A stretch of 64,000 nucleotides of DNA, from NCBI RefSeq assembly GCF_040869045.1, contig NC_090319.1, positions 175,000,645-175,064,644 on the forward strand. The letters are read 5' to 3'. This DNA is from Eurosta solidaginis (Eukaryota > Arthropoda > Insecta > Diptera > Tephritidae). The notes under the pieces are model-generated. The model was not told the DNA's origin. It made no database searches and saw nothing but the letters and a program-made list of their open reading frames with translations. Below are positions 10,615-21,096 of this stretch, piece by piece (the stretch's first letter is position 1; each line of letters starts with the position of its first letter). The position numbers and the translations under genes are program-made.

Positions 10615-11015
10615 TAGACTGGGTTGGTCACCATACAAAAAATTTGCTAATGTCCGCCACTAAATTTGAAGATTATGTTGAGAGGGTTTCGGAAAATTTT
10701 TTTAAATTTTTTTTTGATCCTTCGAAATACAGCTGAAACGGTTTTTTTTTGTTGTAACTTGGTTATTTGACGTCCGATTTTTAAAACTTATATGTCATTA
10801 TTTTGGCCTTGAGAAGCTTCACATTTCCGTTTAATGTCCTTTTAAGCTATGAAGCCGTTTTCACATGATTAGGTCAGCTAACAAAATTAGATATCGGCTT
10901 ACGAAGTTAGAAGTTCGAAATTCTACATTTCGAAATTTTATTTTCCGAAACCCTCTCAAGATAATATTCAAATTTAGGGGCGGACATTGGCAACTTTTTT
11001 TTTCAACCCAGTCTA
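10615..11015. mobile_element. hAT-like MITE (401 bp) inserted in gypsy A
   Basis: Terminal inverted repeats TAGACTGGGTTG (10615-10626) and CAACCCAGTCTA (11004-11015) are perfect. A longer subterminal inverted repeat (10640-10700 versus 10945-10995, around GCTAATGTCCGCC and GAGAGGGTTTCGG) makes it foldback-like. ATGTACTG flanks both ends (10607-10614 and 11016-11023), an 8-bp duplication. Removing the insert restores uninterrupted gypsy sequence. There is no coding capacity. Confidence 0.82.
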
Positions 11016-11102
11016 ATGTACTGACTATGTGTATTTGGAGGAGAACAAAGATTTATCGCTTGAGTCAATCGCGATCGATTGATTGTCAGGTTAAGGCCGA
11101 GT

Positions 11103-11304
11103 TGTAATAAATATAATACAATACCCAGTGAAAAAGCACTCCTTCTGGATAATGCTTGTTCTCCTTGAAGTAATTGTCAGCAGTTGTCTAGTAGCTTGTC
11201 GTTTTCTGTCAGATATATAATTAATTTTCTAGATGTTAAGATTGTAACGCAATTGTTTGAACATATTTTTTTGAAAATAAATTTACGTTCAGGGGAAGAT
11301 TATA
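11103..11304 (+). repeat. 3' LTR of gypsy A
   Basis: Matches 5717-5918 over the full 202 bp with a few substitutions. CTAA follows at 11305-11308. Confidence 0.92.
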
Positions 11305-11540
11305 CTAATATATTTTTTGTCGAGTTTTTTAGTTCATCCATTGTTATACGTGACAGTGCGTCAGCGCCTACATTTGCTTTACCTTTTTATGTATTGTGAA
11401 ATTATACTCAGAGAGTTCTAGACGAATTCTCGAAATTTTGGATGAAGGGCCCTTCATATTGAGTAAATAAACTAACGGCCGATGGTCTGATCTAAATTTA
11501 AAATGTGTACCATAGACATATGGTCGAAACTGTTTAATTA
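11305..11540 (-). pseudogene. 412-like relic: RNase H C-terminus, continuation beyond gypsy A
   Basis: On the minus strand this reads FRPYVYGTHFKFRSDHRPL, then LLNMKGPSSKISRIRLELSE, the end of a Ty3/gypsy RNase H. It matches 56090-56340 of the 412/mdg1-like element. The relic breaks off near 11540, where BEL/Pao sequence in the opposite orientation begins. No duplication marks that junction. Confidence 0.82.
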
Positions 11541-12864
11541 TATGTTTGGTGGGGACGTTTATGCAAAAATTTCACAAAGTGGTTTATGTAAAGGCCAAGA
11601 AGGCGACCCCATTGCACAAAACACTTCTTTAGGTTGGATTTTGTCAAGCGAACTCAAGCAGCAGAATCATATAGCAGCATTTCCGTTAACTGATTGTTTT
11701 CACGTTTCGACCACTGAAATAGCAGAATACATTAAGCGATTCCAAGAATTGGAACAAGTACCAGCAGAAAGGAAAAGGTCTAAAGAAGATGAGTGGACAG
11801 AACAGTTTTATGAAAAAACCACTATTCGACAATCTAATGGAAAGTTTTTGGTTCGCTTGCCATTCAAGTCGTATTTTGATTCATCAATGCAATTGGGATC
11901 GACTTTCTCTATGGCGCTTAAACGTTTTCAGTGTCTTCAAAGGCGCTTTCAACGTGACAGTGATTTTCACCAGGCGTATGTTGAAACGTTTAATGAATAT
12001 AAACTCTTACGCCAAGTAACAGAAGTGAAAATGATAAATGATGACTATCTGTCACCCGACGTGATTAGGCACTTTTATTTACCACACCACGCGGTGATGA
12101 AGCAAGATAGTCTCACCACGAAACTACGACAAGTCTTCGATGGATCAGCACATTCATCCAACGGAAATTCACTTAATGATGTGCTCACGACAGGTCCATC
12201 GCTGCAATCTGACATTGTTTCGATGATTTTAAATTGGCGAGCTGATAAGTTTGCTTTTCTTGCTGACATTGAAAAAATTTATCGCTGTATTGATGTTCAC
12301 GCTGACGACACAAACTATCAACAAATAATTTGGGAAAAAGACAATCAGATCAAGACATAATCTCTTCAAACAGTCACATTCGGACTTAAACCTTCGCCAT
12401 TTTTAGCAATAAAAACATTGCATACATTAGGAAAACTGGAAAATAAGCGATATCCACTTGCTTCCGCAGCTATAATCAATGAAACTTACGTTGATGATGT
12501 TACATCGGGAAGCGAAACAAGTGAGCTAACGATCGAACTAACTAATCAGCTTATTCAAATGCTTCGGGGTGCTGGTTTCGAGCTAAGGAAATGGGCCAGC
12601 AATTCTCCAGAAATTCTTCGTCATATCCCACTTGAGTATCGCAATCAAACCACAACATGTTTGTTCAACTCGAGTGGTCTTTGTTGGTCAACAAAACAAG
12701 ACTTTTCATTCAACATAAACTTTTCTTTAGGGGATTCTCCGCATACCAAACGAACGGTACTTTCGCTCATCGCTCGTCTCTTTGATCCATTAGGGTGGAT
12801 AAATCCATTTGTAACTCGAGCGAAATTGTTTCTTACCACATTGTGGGAGCAGAACATTGATTAG
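11541..12864 (+). pseudogene. BEL A reverse transcriptase
   Basis: The start, FGGDVYAKISQSG and AQNTSLGWILSSEL, is the C-terminal end of a BEL/Pao protease and its linker. The reverse transcriptase follows: LPHHAVMKQDSLTTKLRQVF, SSNGNSLNDVLTTGPSLQ and FAFLADIEKIYRCIDV. A TAA at 12358-12360 interrupts the frame, which resumes with VTFGLKPSPFLAIKTL and ETYVDDVTSGSE (the YVDD active site near 12490). It ends at a TAG at 12862-12864 after FDPLGWINPFVTRAK. Only a few lesions separate it from an intact frame. Confidence 0.87.
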
Positions 12865-13480
12865 GATGAAACATTGCCACCAAAATTAAATTCAGCCTGG
12901 CAAGAAATTATACATCAGTTAAAGTATCTAAACAAAATCAAAATTCCTCGCTTTTTACAAACAACAAGTGTCAATACAAGCAATGAATTGCACGTATTCT
13001 GCGACTGCTCTACGTACAGTAACATCGTCGGGAAGGGTTCATGTTAATCTGCTCGTGGCTAAAAGTGCACTGGCGCCCGTTCGTAAGCCCATTACCATCC
13101 CCAGATTGGAATTGTGCGGCGCAGTTTTAGCTTGTAAACTGTTAGAATCCGTAAAATTTAATTTTCGACTTAATATCAATCAAACGTATCTATGGACAGA
13201 TTCTACAGTTGTGCTGTCATGGATACGTGGTGACCCGAATAGATGGACAACATTTGTTTCAAATCGTATTCATAAAATCCTTTCGTCCACCGAAATCGAT
13301 CAGTGGAGACATGCCACTTCGAAGGAAAATCCGGCTGATTGTGATAGCCGCTGCTTTTCCGTTTAGCAACTATTGGCATTCGATTTGTAGTGGAAAGGCC
13401 CGAAGTGGCTTTCGCAGCCCTCAGAACAGTGGCCCTATTCGCCATTCAACGTTCTCGATGACGATCCCCAGGAGCTGCGG
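12865..13480 (+). pseudogene. BEL A RNase H
   Basis: The frame reads LHVFCDCSTYSN (the first Asp appears as part of FCDCS), then TIPRLELCGAVLACKLLES, YLWTDSTVVLSWIRG and ENPADCDSR, a typical BEL/Pao RNase H series. A frameshift near 13000 separates the first motif from the others, and the end is lost near 13366. Confidence 0.8.
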
Positions 13481-13486
13481 CCAAAA

Positions 13487-15025
13487 TTGAAATTGGTCCA
13501 TGCTACAATCAAGAAAGTGAATCGTATTGACTCCATTATTAATCGATTTTCAAATTTCAATCGTCTTCGGTACAGTATCGCATATTTTCTTCACTATGTC
13601 CAACGGCTACGAAACACGGTTAAGAAAACCCAGCAACTGACGCTAATTTCAAAGGATTTGATCAAAGAAAAAATCTCAGAAATTTCACCGCCTTCCGTCC
13701 AAGAATTTGAAAAGGCGGAACTATCCATCATAAGATGGATACAAAATGAACATTCTCATACGGAAATCAATTCATTACAACAAAATCAGCCACTTTCTAA
13801 ATCAAGCCAGTTAATATGCTTGAATCCGTTTGTAGATCAAAATGGCATTCTGCGGGTAAACGGTCGGCTACACAACGTACGAATATCATACGACGAGAAA
13901 TTTCCAATCATTTTGCCAACGAAACATCGAATAGTTTCCTTAATAGTGGATTTTTATCACAAGCAGACACTGCACGGAGGTCCTTTGGTTACCGTTCGTT
14001 ATTGGATTCCTAATATTCGAAATTTCGCACGGCATTTCATACATAAGTGTGTTCGATGTTTTAAAAGCAAGCCTATTGATTCCAATCAATTAATGGGTTC
14101 TTTGCCGTTTCATCGCGTTAATTATCAATCAAAACCATTTTCTGCAACTATTATTGATTATGCCGGGCCGTATAACATCCGTGCGTCAAAGGGTCGAGGT
14201 CAATCCTCCTATAACGGATATGTAGCCATATTGACATGCATGGCAACCAAGGCCGTTCACTTGCAAGCGGTAGGAGATTTATCGACACAAACCTTTTTAC
14301 ATGCCTTTGATCGATTCATTGCGACTCGCGGCTTATGCCACGACGTTTATAGCGATTATGGAACTAATTTCATTGGAGCAGCGAATATTCTTAACCATAC
14401 ACAAGAGGAGTTCGAGGCAACAATAAAGGCGGATATCATTCGATATTTAGCTAACCGCCATATACAATGGCATTTTAGCCCACCTGCGGCACCTCACTTC
14501 AACGGACTAGCAGAAGCTGCAGTAAAGTCAATGAAATTTCATCTCGCACCTATCATTGGCATTATAAAGCTAACCTTTGAAGAATTTTTAACAGTACTGA
14601 AACGCATCGAGGCAGTTCTTAACTCGCGTCCTATTTCGCCGGTCAGTGACTCACTAAATGACTTCGCGGCTCTTACACCCGGACATTTCCTTATTGGCAG
14701 TCCACTACTTGCTCGACCACAACCACCAACCTTTGAAAACCCAGTCAAGAGGCATCAGCTAATGGAACAATTAGTGCAACATTTTTGGACCCGATTTCGA
14801 AGCGATATTCTCTCCAGCATGCAAATCCGTAACAAGTGGCAAAGTCAACAACCGAACATCAATAAAAATGATTTAGTCATCATTAAGGACGACAGATTTC
14901 CAGTAATTGATCTTCATCCAGGCGACGATGATTTCATTCGCGTCGCTGCCGTTCGAACATGCCATAGTGTGCTCAACAGACCGATTACGATATTGTGTAA
15001 AGTTCCTACACCTAACCATGCTTAG
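13487..15025 (+). CDS. BEL A integrase region (512-aa open frame)
   Basis: This is the longest intact pol frame in the window. It starts with a spacer region, then a zinc-binding-like section (HRIVSLIVDFYHKQTLHGG ... HKCVRCFKSKP, about residues 145-195). The catalytic core has ATIIDYAGPY (about residue 223), VYSDYGTNFIG (about 285) and FNGLAEAAVKSMK (about 345), giving the Asp, Asp and Glu of the DDE triad. It ends with LNSRPISPVS and the BEL/Pao C-terminal region around LVIIKDDRFPVIDL. The ATG at 13487 is probably internal to a longer polyprotein. The frame is open but the element as a whole is dead. Confidence 0.85.
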   Translation: MKLVHATIKKVNRIDSIINRFSNFNRLRYSIAYFLHYVQRLRNTVKKTQQLTLISKDLIKEKISEISPPSVQEFEKAELSIIRWIQNEHSHTEINSLQQNQPLSKSSQLICLNPFVDQNGILRVNGRLHNVRISYDEKFPIILPTKHRIVSLIVDFYHKQTLHGGPLVTVRYWIPNIRNFARHFIHKCVRCFKSKPIDSNQLMGSLPFHRVNYQSKPFSATIIDYAGPYNIRASKGRGQSSYNGYVAILTCMATKAVHLQAVGDLSTQTFLHAFDRFIATRGLCHDVYSDYGTNFIGAANILNHTQEEFEATIKADIIRYLANRHIQWHFSPPAAPHFNGLAEAAVKSMKFHLAPIIGIIKLTFEEFLTVLKRIEAVLNSRPISPVSDSLNDFAALTPGHFLIGSPLLARPQPPTFENPVKRHQLMEQLVQHFWTRFRSDILSSMQIRNKWQSQQPNINKNDLVIIKDDRFPVIDLHPGDDDFIRVAAVRTCHSVLNRPITILCKVPTPNHA

Positions 15026-15282
15026 CCAACAATATGCCGTCAATCATTTAACTAACCACTTACGTATTCCATAGTTCGGACGGACGTGCCGACAAACTTC
15101 GTCATAACCTAATCAGCCTGAACTCATAGCAGCTATAAGTATTTCACATTAATATAGTTCTTCACTTTATAGTAATTACTTTCATATACATTTATTAATT
15201 GAAATGATTTGTATTTGTATTGCATACACCTGAAATGTATATTTAAGTTCATAACGAATTTCATTCGTCATCGGTGGGAGAA

Positions 15283-15660
15283 TGTTATGTTTTGTATGCA
15301 TTCGCCATAATGCAAACGCAGTGCAGTGTTACCACGAATGTATCGATTTTTATACCTTTAGAAACTTACTTACCTATGTTCATCTCTAATTATCATATAA
15401 ATAAATTGTCCACCAGAAGTTTCAATCGTGACTTTTCTTTAAAATTAAAACAAAGTAAGAATCGAACGGTGTATCGTTATTCCACCTACATTCAATAGAA
15501 GGAAACGAGAACAAGCAACTCAAACAGAAAGTGAGTCCAGAGTATCGGAAATTCTTGGAAATGGGTAGCTATCCTTTTTCGTAACGTCGTTCAACTTGTC
15601 GTCACCACTTACCACAGCAGAATTTGTTAAACTACCACTGTCTGTATTTGTTATTTAATA
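15283..15660 (+). repeat. Candidate 3' LTR start of BEL A
   Basis: TGTTATG at 15283 follows a GGTGGGAGAA tract and contains an AATAAA at about 15400. With no second copy in the window, the LTR cannot be confirmed or its end placed. Confidence 0.45.
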
Positions 15661-17110
15661 ATTATTTGTACACTTTTTATTCAGCTAATGTGTTCAGAAT
15701 TTTAACTTTTACTCACTAAAACTCCAATCAGTGTATTTCTGTGCTTAAATTATGTTAAAAATTGTGTTAAAGTTTTTGGTGTGGTGAAAGTGACCTACTA
15801 GAATTTTGTTACGCTCCGCTGCTTTCCACCGAAGTTCGCGCATGCAATATCTTTATATTCCAAAATTTTTGCAATGGTGGTGAGTTTGTCTACGCTACCG
15901 TCTACGATTGAGCTATGTTCATAACAACTTGTATGATGACGAAGTTGCTGCTGTGATCGCTCCGCTCGTACCAAATTAACATATGTATTTGGACGCTCGC
16001 TTCGTGACAGAAATTCGTATGTATACCAATAAAGTTTGCTCGTCACAACTTGTATGATGACGTCGTTGCTACAGCAGTTGTGCCATTCGAATTATATGCG
16101 TTAGCTGGTATACCAATAATTTTTGAGTAACAATTTGTATGATGACGGATTGCTGCTCTTTTCATACCAATTTTGAATGCGTCGTTGATAAAGCAGAACT
16201 TTATTTTTGTTGACGGCGCTGAGGATCTGATCTGCTGGCGTTTATGAGGTTATTAAACGTAACTGTGGTTGCATACCTCCGTTGATTTTATGTGTTCTTA
16301 CATCTGCATATATTTCAATGTATATGGGCATATACGTAACGGTGAAAAAAATCGTGTAACCTTTGGTCACAAAAGCGTATTGTTGTTGGTGCAACTAACG
16401 CAAATGTCAAATTTCTCCGGATTTTATGAATTTGGTTACCTTAAATTGATTATGCAGCCGCAAATTTTCTTTTCCTTAGCTCAACTCTGCCGACCTAAAA
16501 CGCAGACGTCACTCTTTTTTGATTGTTGCAGTTTTGTCTATTTCGCACGCAGTCACTACTTTTCCGCTTGCTTTAGCTCTGCTTGCCTGAGACGCAGATG
16601 ATTTTTTCTTCGGTTGGCTTATTCCGGGCGAGCCCCGAAAATTTGGATTTGTTTAATACGCGGTCTTTATTTAAAAATTTATGTATATATAACATATTAC
16701 ACACGTATTTGATTAAAGTATAACTTTATGAGCTGCGTTCTGGTTGGTGCGAAAGTGTCAACTGTTCGTTCGTTCATTTGCTGTCTTCTCATAACGTGGT
16801 CATCGTCATTCGCTCCTTCGTCCTCTCATTCCTCCAATTATCTTCTCTGTCTCTTGTCGTTACAGAGTTGCATTCCTTTACGTTACAGTCACTGTGTTTA
16901 AGCCGCGTCCACTTTTTGTTCTACGTCCGTCTGTCACTCCTACATGTATAAAACAGCTGATAGGGGTTTTGTATGTCATATGGGTTTAGTAGCTAAGTTG
17001 GTGAAACCGAAAAAAACTTAGCCTCAAATCTGGGCTAACTTAAGTTGCAACTAAGTTTTAGCCTTAGTCGAGTTGGTGAAATCGCCCCTTAGCAATTTTG
17101 GCTGACTTTA
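15661..17110. other. Non-coding stretch with short scattered repeats
   Basis: No gene is recognised. The motif 'acttgtatgatgacg' or a close variant occurs three times (about 15932, 16048 and 16133), followed each time by a CTGCTG-like segment, so there is a degenerate local repeat. 'agttggtgaaa(c/t)cg' occurs twice at about 16996 and 17069. The open frame at 16269-16601 has no recognisable domain. Confidence 0.5.
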
Positions 17111-17127
17111 ACAAAGTTTATTATACA

Positions 17128-17521
17128 CATGTACCGATGGGAATGTCGCACGATATCGAATGAGCGCTAAAGTAGACTAACTTTATTTTATTTGTAGAAA
17201 TTATCAAAAAGGTCCATAAAAAATAAGCATAAGTACATAGCTGTGTATTAAAATATATGGTAAATAATAGGTGGACTATAAAACCAAAAAATTAGTAGCG
17301 GTAGCATCATCCCATAGCTGCTCTTGAATACGTATGTACATATGTATGTATGTTCGATTGTTCACCTTTATGTATATGCTTGCACTTAGTAAAAGAGCAA
17401 GTGTATTTTATATTGGAAAGTCACGGAATATTATGATTGCAGTGGTTCCCAACTCATGGCGGGCCTACGTGGTTCCCAACTATTTGTTACTATATTATTA
17501 CAATTCAGCGGTTCCCAAACG
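17128..17521 (-). repeat. 3' LTR of BEL B
   Basis: Matches 22585-22942 in order; includes an extra 'tttatgtatatgcttgcac' stretch near 17370. Its minus-strand start is around GTTTGGGAACCGCTGAATTG. Confidence 0.8.
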
Positions 17522-17522
17522 T

Positions 17523-18744
17523 ATCCTCCCACTCTGAACGACTCGTTCAGAAAGGTAATGTCGCCACCTTTGCTCTTGATGGTGACAACCCGGACTAAGT
17601 TTGTGCACGTCGACGATGCGCCCTAGAATCCATTTCAATATTGGAAGATTTTGTTCTTTCAGCACGACCAGTTTTCCGATTTCAATATTAGTTGTGGACT
17701 GTTGCCATTTACTTCTTTCTTGTAAAGAGGTCAAGTACTCTGTATGTCAGCGCTTCCAGAAACCTTGAACCATCGCCTGCAAGTGACGCCAATGTTGTTT
17801 TTGATTAACGTTTGAATGTAACAAGGATGGCTACGGAATACAAGAGGATCAAGATCAGTATCAGATATGCTGCTTAGAGGTCTGGAATTCAAGACAGCTT
17901 CAATCTGGCATAAAACTGTGTTGTATTCTTCGAAACAAAGTAGGCTGTCTCCAACTACCCTTTTTAAATGCAATTTAATAGAGCGAACTCCCGTTTCCCA
18001 CAGCCTTCCAAAATGTGGTGCTGAGTCGACAGGCAGACAAATATGGCAAACCATGCCTTGGCGGTTTTTGGATTTCGAGTCTGTGAATACTTGGTGCGTA
18101 CAGGGCCAGCGTAATCAAGTCCGCAATATAGAAACACCTACTAGGCTGAACTCTTGTTGACGGCAGGTTACCTATAAGTTGAATACTAGTAGCTCTTCTC
18201 TGTATGAAACATGTTTTACAAGTAAATACGACTTTCCTTACCAAATTTCTGCAGCCCAAAATCAAAAATTCTTGACGAACAAGAGCGAACGTCGCCTCTA
18301 CACTGCATGCATGTTGATTTCGTGTGTATGTCTTATGATGCATAGTGAAAAGTTTGCGTCTTTGGGTAGCAGAATGGGCAACTTTATATTGTAGTTTATA
18401 TTGGCATGTTTTATGCTGCCTCCCACCCGGAGTAGACCTGACTGATCTATGAATTGCGAATACCAAATAAGCGTAGATTTTGGATGTAGTTGTTGTAACT
18501 TCTGTAACTGATTGATATCTTTAGAAAATGCAAGCTGCTGCACATATTTTATTATTTGGATTTTTGCGTGTTTGAGATCATTCGTAGAGAGCAATGTCTC
18601 TACATAAGGTTCTTGACGACGGTGCGTATTGTTTATAAATCGGTAGCAATAAGCACGTATACGTATCAAGCGCCACCAAGAGGAAACTTTTTCGCATAGT
18701 AATAACAACGGATTATTGATTTGGTTGATACATAGTGCTACCAT
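17523..18744 (-). pseudogene. BEL B integrase
   Basis: Minus-strand frames overlap in a series broken by frameshifts. 18298-18744 has the spacer ending KLPILLPKDANFSLCIIRH with HINMHA-type histidines. 17975-18466 carries the VFTCKTCFIQRRATSIQLIG zinc-binding end. 17731-18054 contains SAPHFGRLWETGVRSIKLHL (catalytic Glu) and IEAVLNSRPLSS. 17523-17734 holds the C-terminal LVVLKEQNLPILKWILGRI, a BEL/Pao signature. The first two catalytic Asp regions are damaged. Confidence 0.82.
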
Positions 18745-18778
18745 TTTCTTTCTCTGTTCTTCTGCAATTACTGAATGG

Positions 18779-20440
18779 TCATCTGGAGATGTATGGAATT
18801 GTATTAGAAGGCCATGATTGTTCGGGAAGTGCTAACCAACAGGGCCTTGACCACCGAAGCATATACCCAACTAGATGTGTGGGTAGAATACCACGAGAAG
18901 CACAATCAGCTGGGTTGTCTTCTGACCGAACATAACTCCATTGATTTCGAGGAACTATGCTTAATATTTCCGCGGTTCTATTGCTAACGAACGTAGTCCA
19001 TTTCCATGGTGGAGCGGGAAGCCAATGAAGAACTATTTCTGAATCCCTCAAACACATAATATTTGAAATTGTCAAAGTTAGCGATTTCTTTACTATGGTG
19101 ATTAGCTTCGTTAGTAATAAGGCAGCGTTTAGTTCAAGCCTCGGAACTGAAATAGGTTTTAGTGGTGCCACACGTGTTTTAGAAGCTATCAAGCGTATGG
19201 CATAGGTACACGACAGTAAACAGCAGCCGCGCAAGCTGCTGTTGATGCATCAGAGAACCCTATTAACTCCACAGGTTTTAAGGGATATGATATGTATCGA
19301 CGTATCTTAATTTGTTTTAAGTGATGGAGTTCCCCCATGTAGTTGCACCAACGTTTGCACATCATCTCCTGTAATGAGCCCACCTAGGCCGTAATACCAT
19401 GTTTTCTGAAATAAGACTTTGAATAAAACTAAAAAAGATGCAAGCATACCTAATGGATCGTAAATCTTCGACATCTCTGACAAAACCATTCGTTTCGTGG
19501 GTTTCGGATCAATTACACAATGGTCAATGTTCAAAAGCAGCTGGTCAGTAGATGGATTCCAATGAATCCCCAAAATTTTGACTGATGTTTCAGGTGTCTG
19601 AGATTGAATCGCTATGGGATTGTACTCGCATACTGATTTTGGTAACGTTTCTAATAGAGGCCAACAATTGTAAGTCCACTTTCTGAGATTGAATTTAGCT
19701 TTTGGCAAGAGTTCTATTAATTCGTATTTGAGCGCAATGAGGTCTTCTACCGTGCCACATCCAGTGGGTATGTCATCAACGTAAGCGTCGTTTTCAAGAA
19801 CACGTTAAGCATTTGGATATTTATCTTTATAGTCCTCGGCAATTTGTTTCAAAATGCGCACAGCAAGATATGGACACGGCGCAAGTCCATAAGTGACTGT
19901 TATCAATCGATAATGCTCAAGTACGGATGTTCGTTCATTCCTCAGTACGATGCGTTGAAAATCGGTCTCTTCTGAATGCAATTTTATCGTTTCTCAATAT
20001 CAGTTGCGAAGACATACCGATGCTGGCAAAAGCGTAAAAATACCCCAAATAAATCGCGTTTTATTGGTGGACCAATCTGTAGTCGATCATTTAATGAAAT
20101 ACTGGATGAATCTTTAAGGGAGTCATCAAAAACCACACGGTACTTAGTCGTAGTACTGTCATTCTTACTAACAGGATATTGTGCTAAATAAAAGCGATTT
20201 GACGTAGGCACATCAACCTCCTGATCTGAAATCAACTCCATATGCCCCAATTCTAGATACTCTTCCAAAAATGCTTTGTACAGCTGTTTTAGAGCAGGCT
20301 GACGTTGCAATTTGGCATCCATACTATTGAGTCGTGAAATAGCTTGTGGTAAAGTATCATCGATGGGCTTCATATCGGCTTTGAATGGATACTTGACCAC
20401 ATAAGCTCCATCCTCAACTCTTTAAACTGTTGAAACGAAG
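18779..20440 (-). pseudogene. BEL B reverse transcriptase and RNase H
   Basis: In minus-strand order: 20400-19984 has the polymerase start (TTTKYRVVFDDSLKDSSS, RYVFATDIEK). A frame change follows near 19985, and NDAYVDDIPTGCGTVED near 19770 gives the YVDD active site. 19708-19307 contains FNLRKWTYN and MSKIYDPLGMLASFLVLFK. RNase H is at 19234-18779 with ISVPRLELNAALLLTKL, DSEIVLHWLPA and DNPADCASRG. At least three frame breaks are present. Confidence 0.83.
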
Positions 20441-20751
20441 TGTTTTTCTACGGTATCATGTTCGTCAATTTTAATTTTTGATGATTGTATATTGCCCATT
20501 TCCAATAGGGATCGAATAAGGTGATCTACATCATGCAAGGCATGTTTACTGAAACATGTGATGGAGATCACTCTCCGACGAACAGGAACCAGTTATCACC
20601 CAACCGAAGACACCATTCACAGCGTTCAAAGTTTGATTGCTAACTGAATACTTTCACCTATTAGAATTTTCCAAAGTTGATCAGAACCAAGGATCATATC
20701 TATAGGACCAGGAGTACCGAACGTTTGATCCGCTTATGATAATTTTCTCAG

Positions 20752-21093
20752 TTAATCAGAAGTATGTTTGCATAAGTTTATCGGATGTGATGCTAGTGTG
20801 GAAGTTATCTTCTGGAGAATAAGTGCTTCTACATCAAAAATATTTTCTTTTTTAGCAGATTGCAATGTAACAATCACACGACGACGCGTAATGCCAACGC
20901 TTTGGGAAGAAAGCTCTGTTATTGGAATACGGGCATGTTTGCGCTTTGCACCAATAAACTGCACAAAAGTCTCCGTAACGAATGACGCAGTCGACCCAGT
21001 ATCAATTAGTATTCGACAATTTACATCGATACCGCATTGGTCTTTAACAGTAGCAAGTAACGTAGGTAAAATTTTTTGCGAAAGTATCTTCAC
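20752..21093 (-). pseudogene. BEL B protease
   Basis: CRILIDTGSTASFVTETFVQ is an intact aspartic-protease active site of BEL/Pao type, followed by a Lys/Arg-rich stretch and VIVTLQSAKKENIFDVEALI. It is separated from the gag knuckles only by a stop near 21096. Confidence 0.82.
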
Positions 21094-21096
21094 TTC

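Larger units (their letters stand above)
5717..11304 (+). mobile_element. Ty3/gypsy LTR retrotransposon A, full-length but degenerate, nested
   Basis: Two 202-bp direct repeats (5717-5918 and 11103-11304, TGTAATAA...AGATTATA) bound a gag, protease, reverse transcriptase, RNase H and integrase series in Ty3/gypsy order. The 4-bp sequence CTAA flanks both ends (5713-5716 and 11305-11308), a proper target duplication. Joining the flanks rebuilds continuous 412-like sequence, so this is an insertion into an older element. The LTRs differ at only a few positions, yet the coding region has several stops, frameshifts, a tandem duplication and a 401-bp MITE. The sublineage is not certain. Confidence 0.92.
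11541..15660 (+). mobile_element. BEL/Pao LTR retrotransposon A, 5'-truncated
   Basis: The coding order is protease remnant, reverse transcriptase, RNase H, integrase, with BEL/Pao-specific motifs. The 5' LTR, gag and most of the protease are missing; the element starts abruptly at about 11541 against the 412-like relic. After the integrase stop (15025), a purine-rich tract (GGTGGGAGAA, 15273-15282) is followed by TGTTATGTTTTG at 15283, the expected layout of a polypurine tract and 3' LTR. The 3' LTR end is not determined; I set 15660 as a rough limit. Confidence 0.85.

Noticed and set aside
15807..16865. A TGTTACG...CGTTACA interval of about 1,060 bp, like the solo LTR at 60.1 kb
   Set aside because: No matching target duplication (attt versus gagt), no clear promoter, and no sequence similarity to the 60.1-kb LTR.
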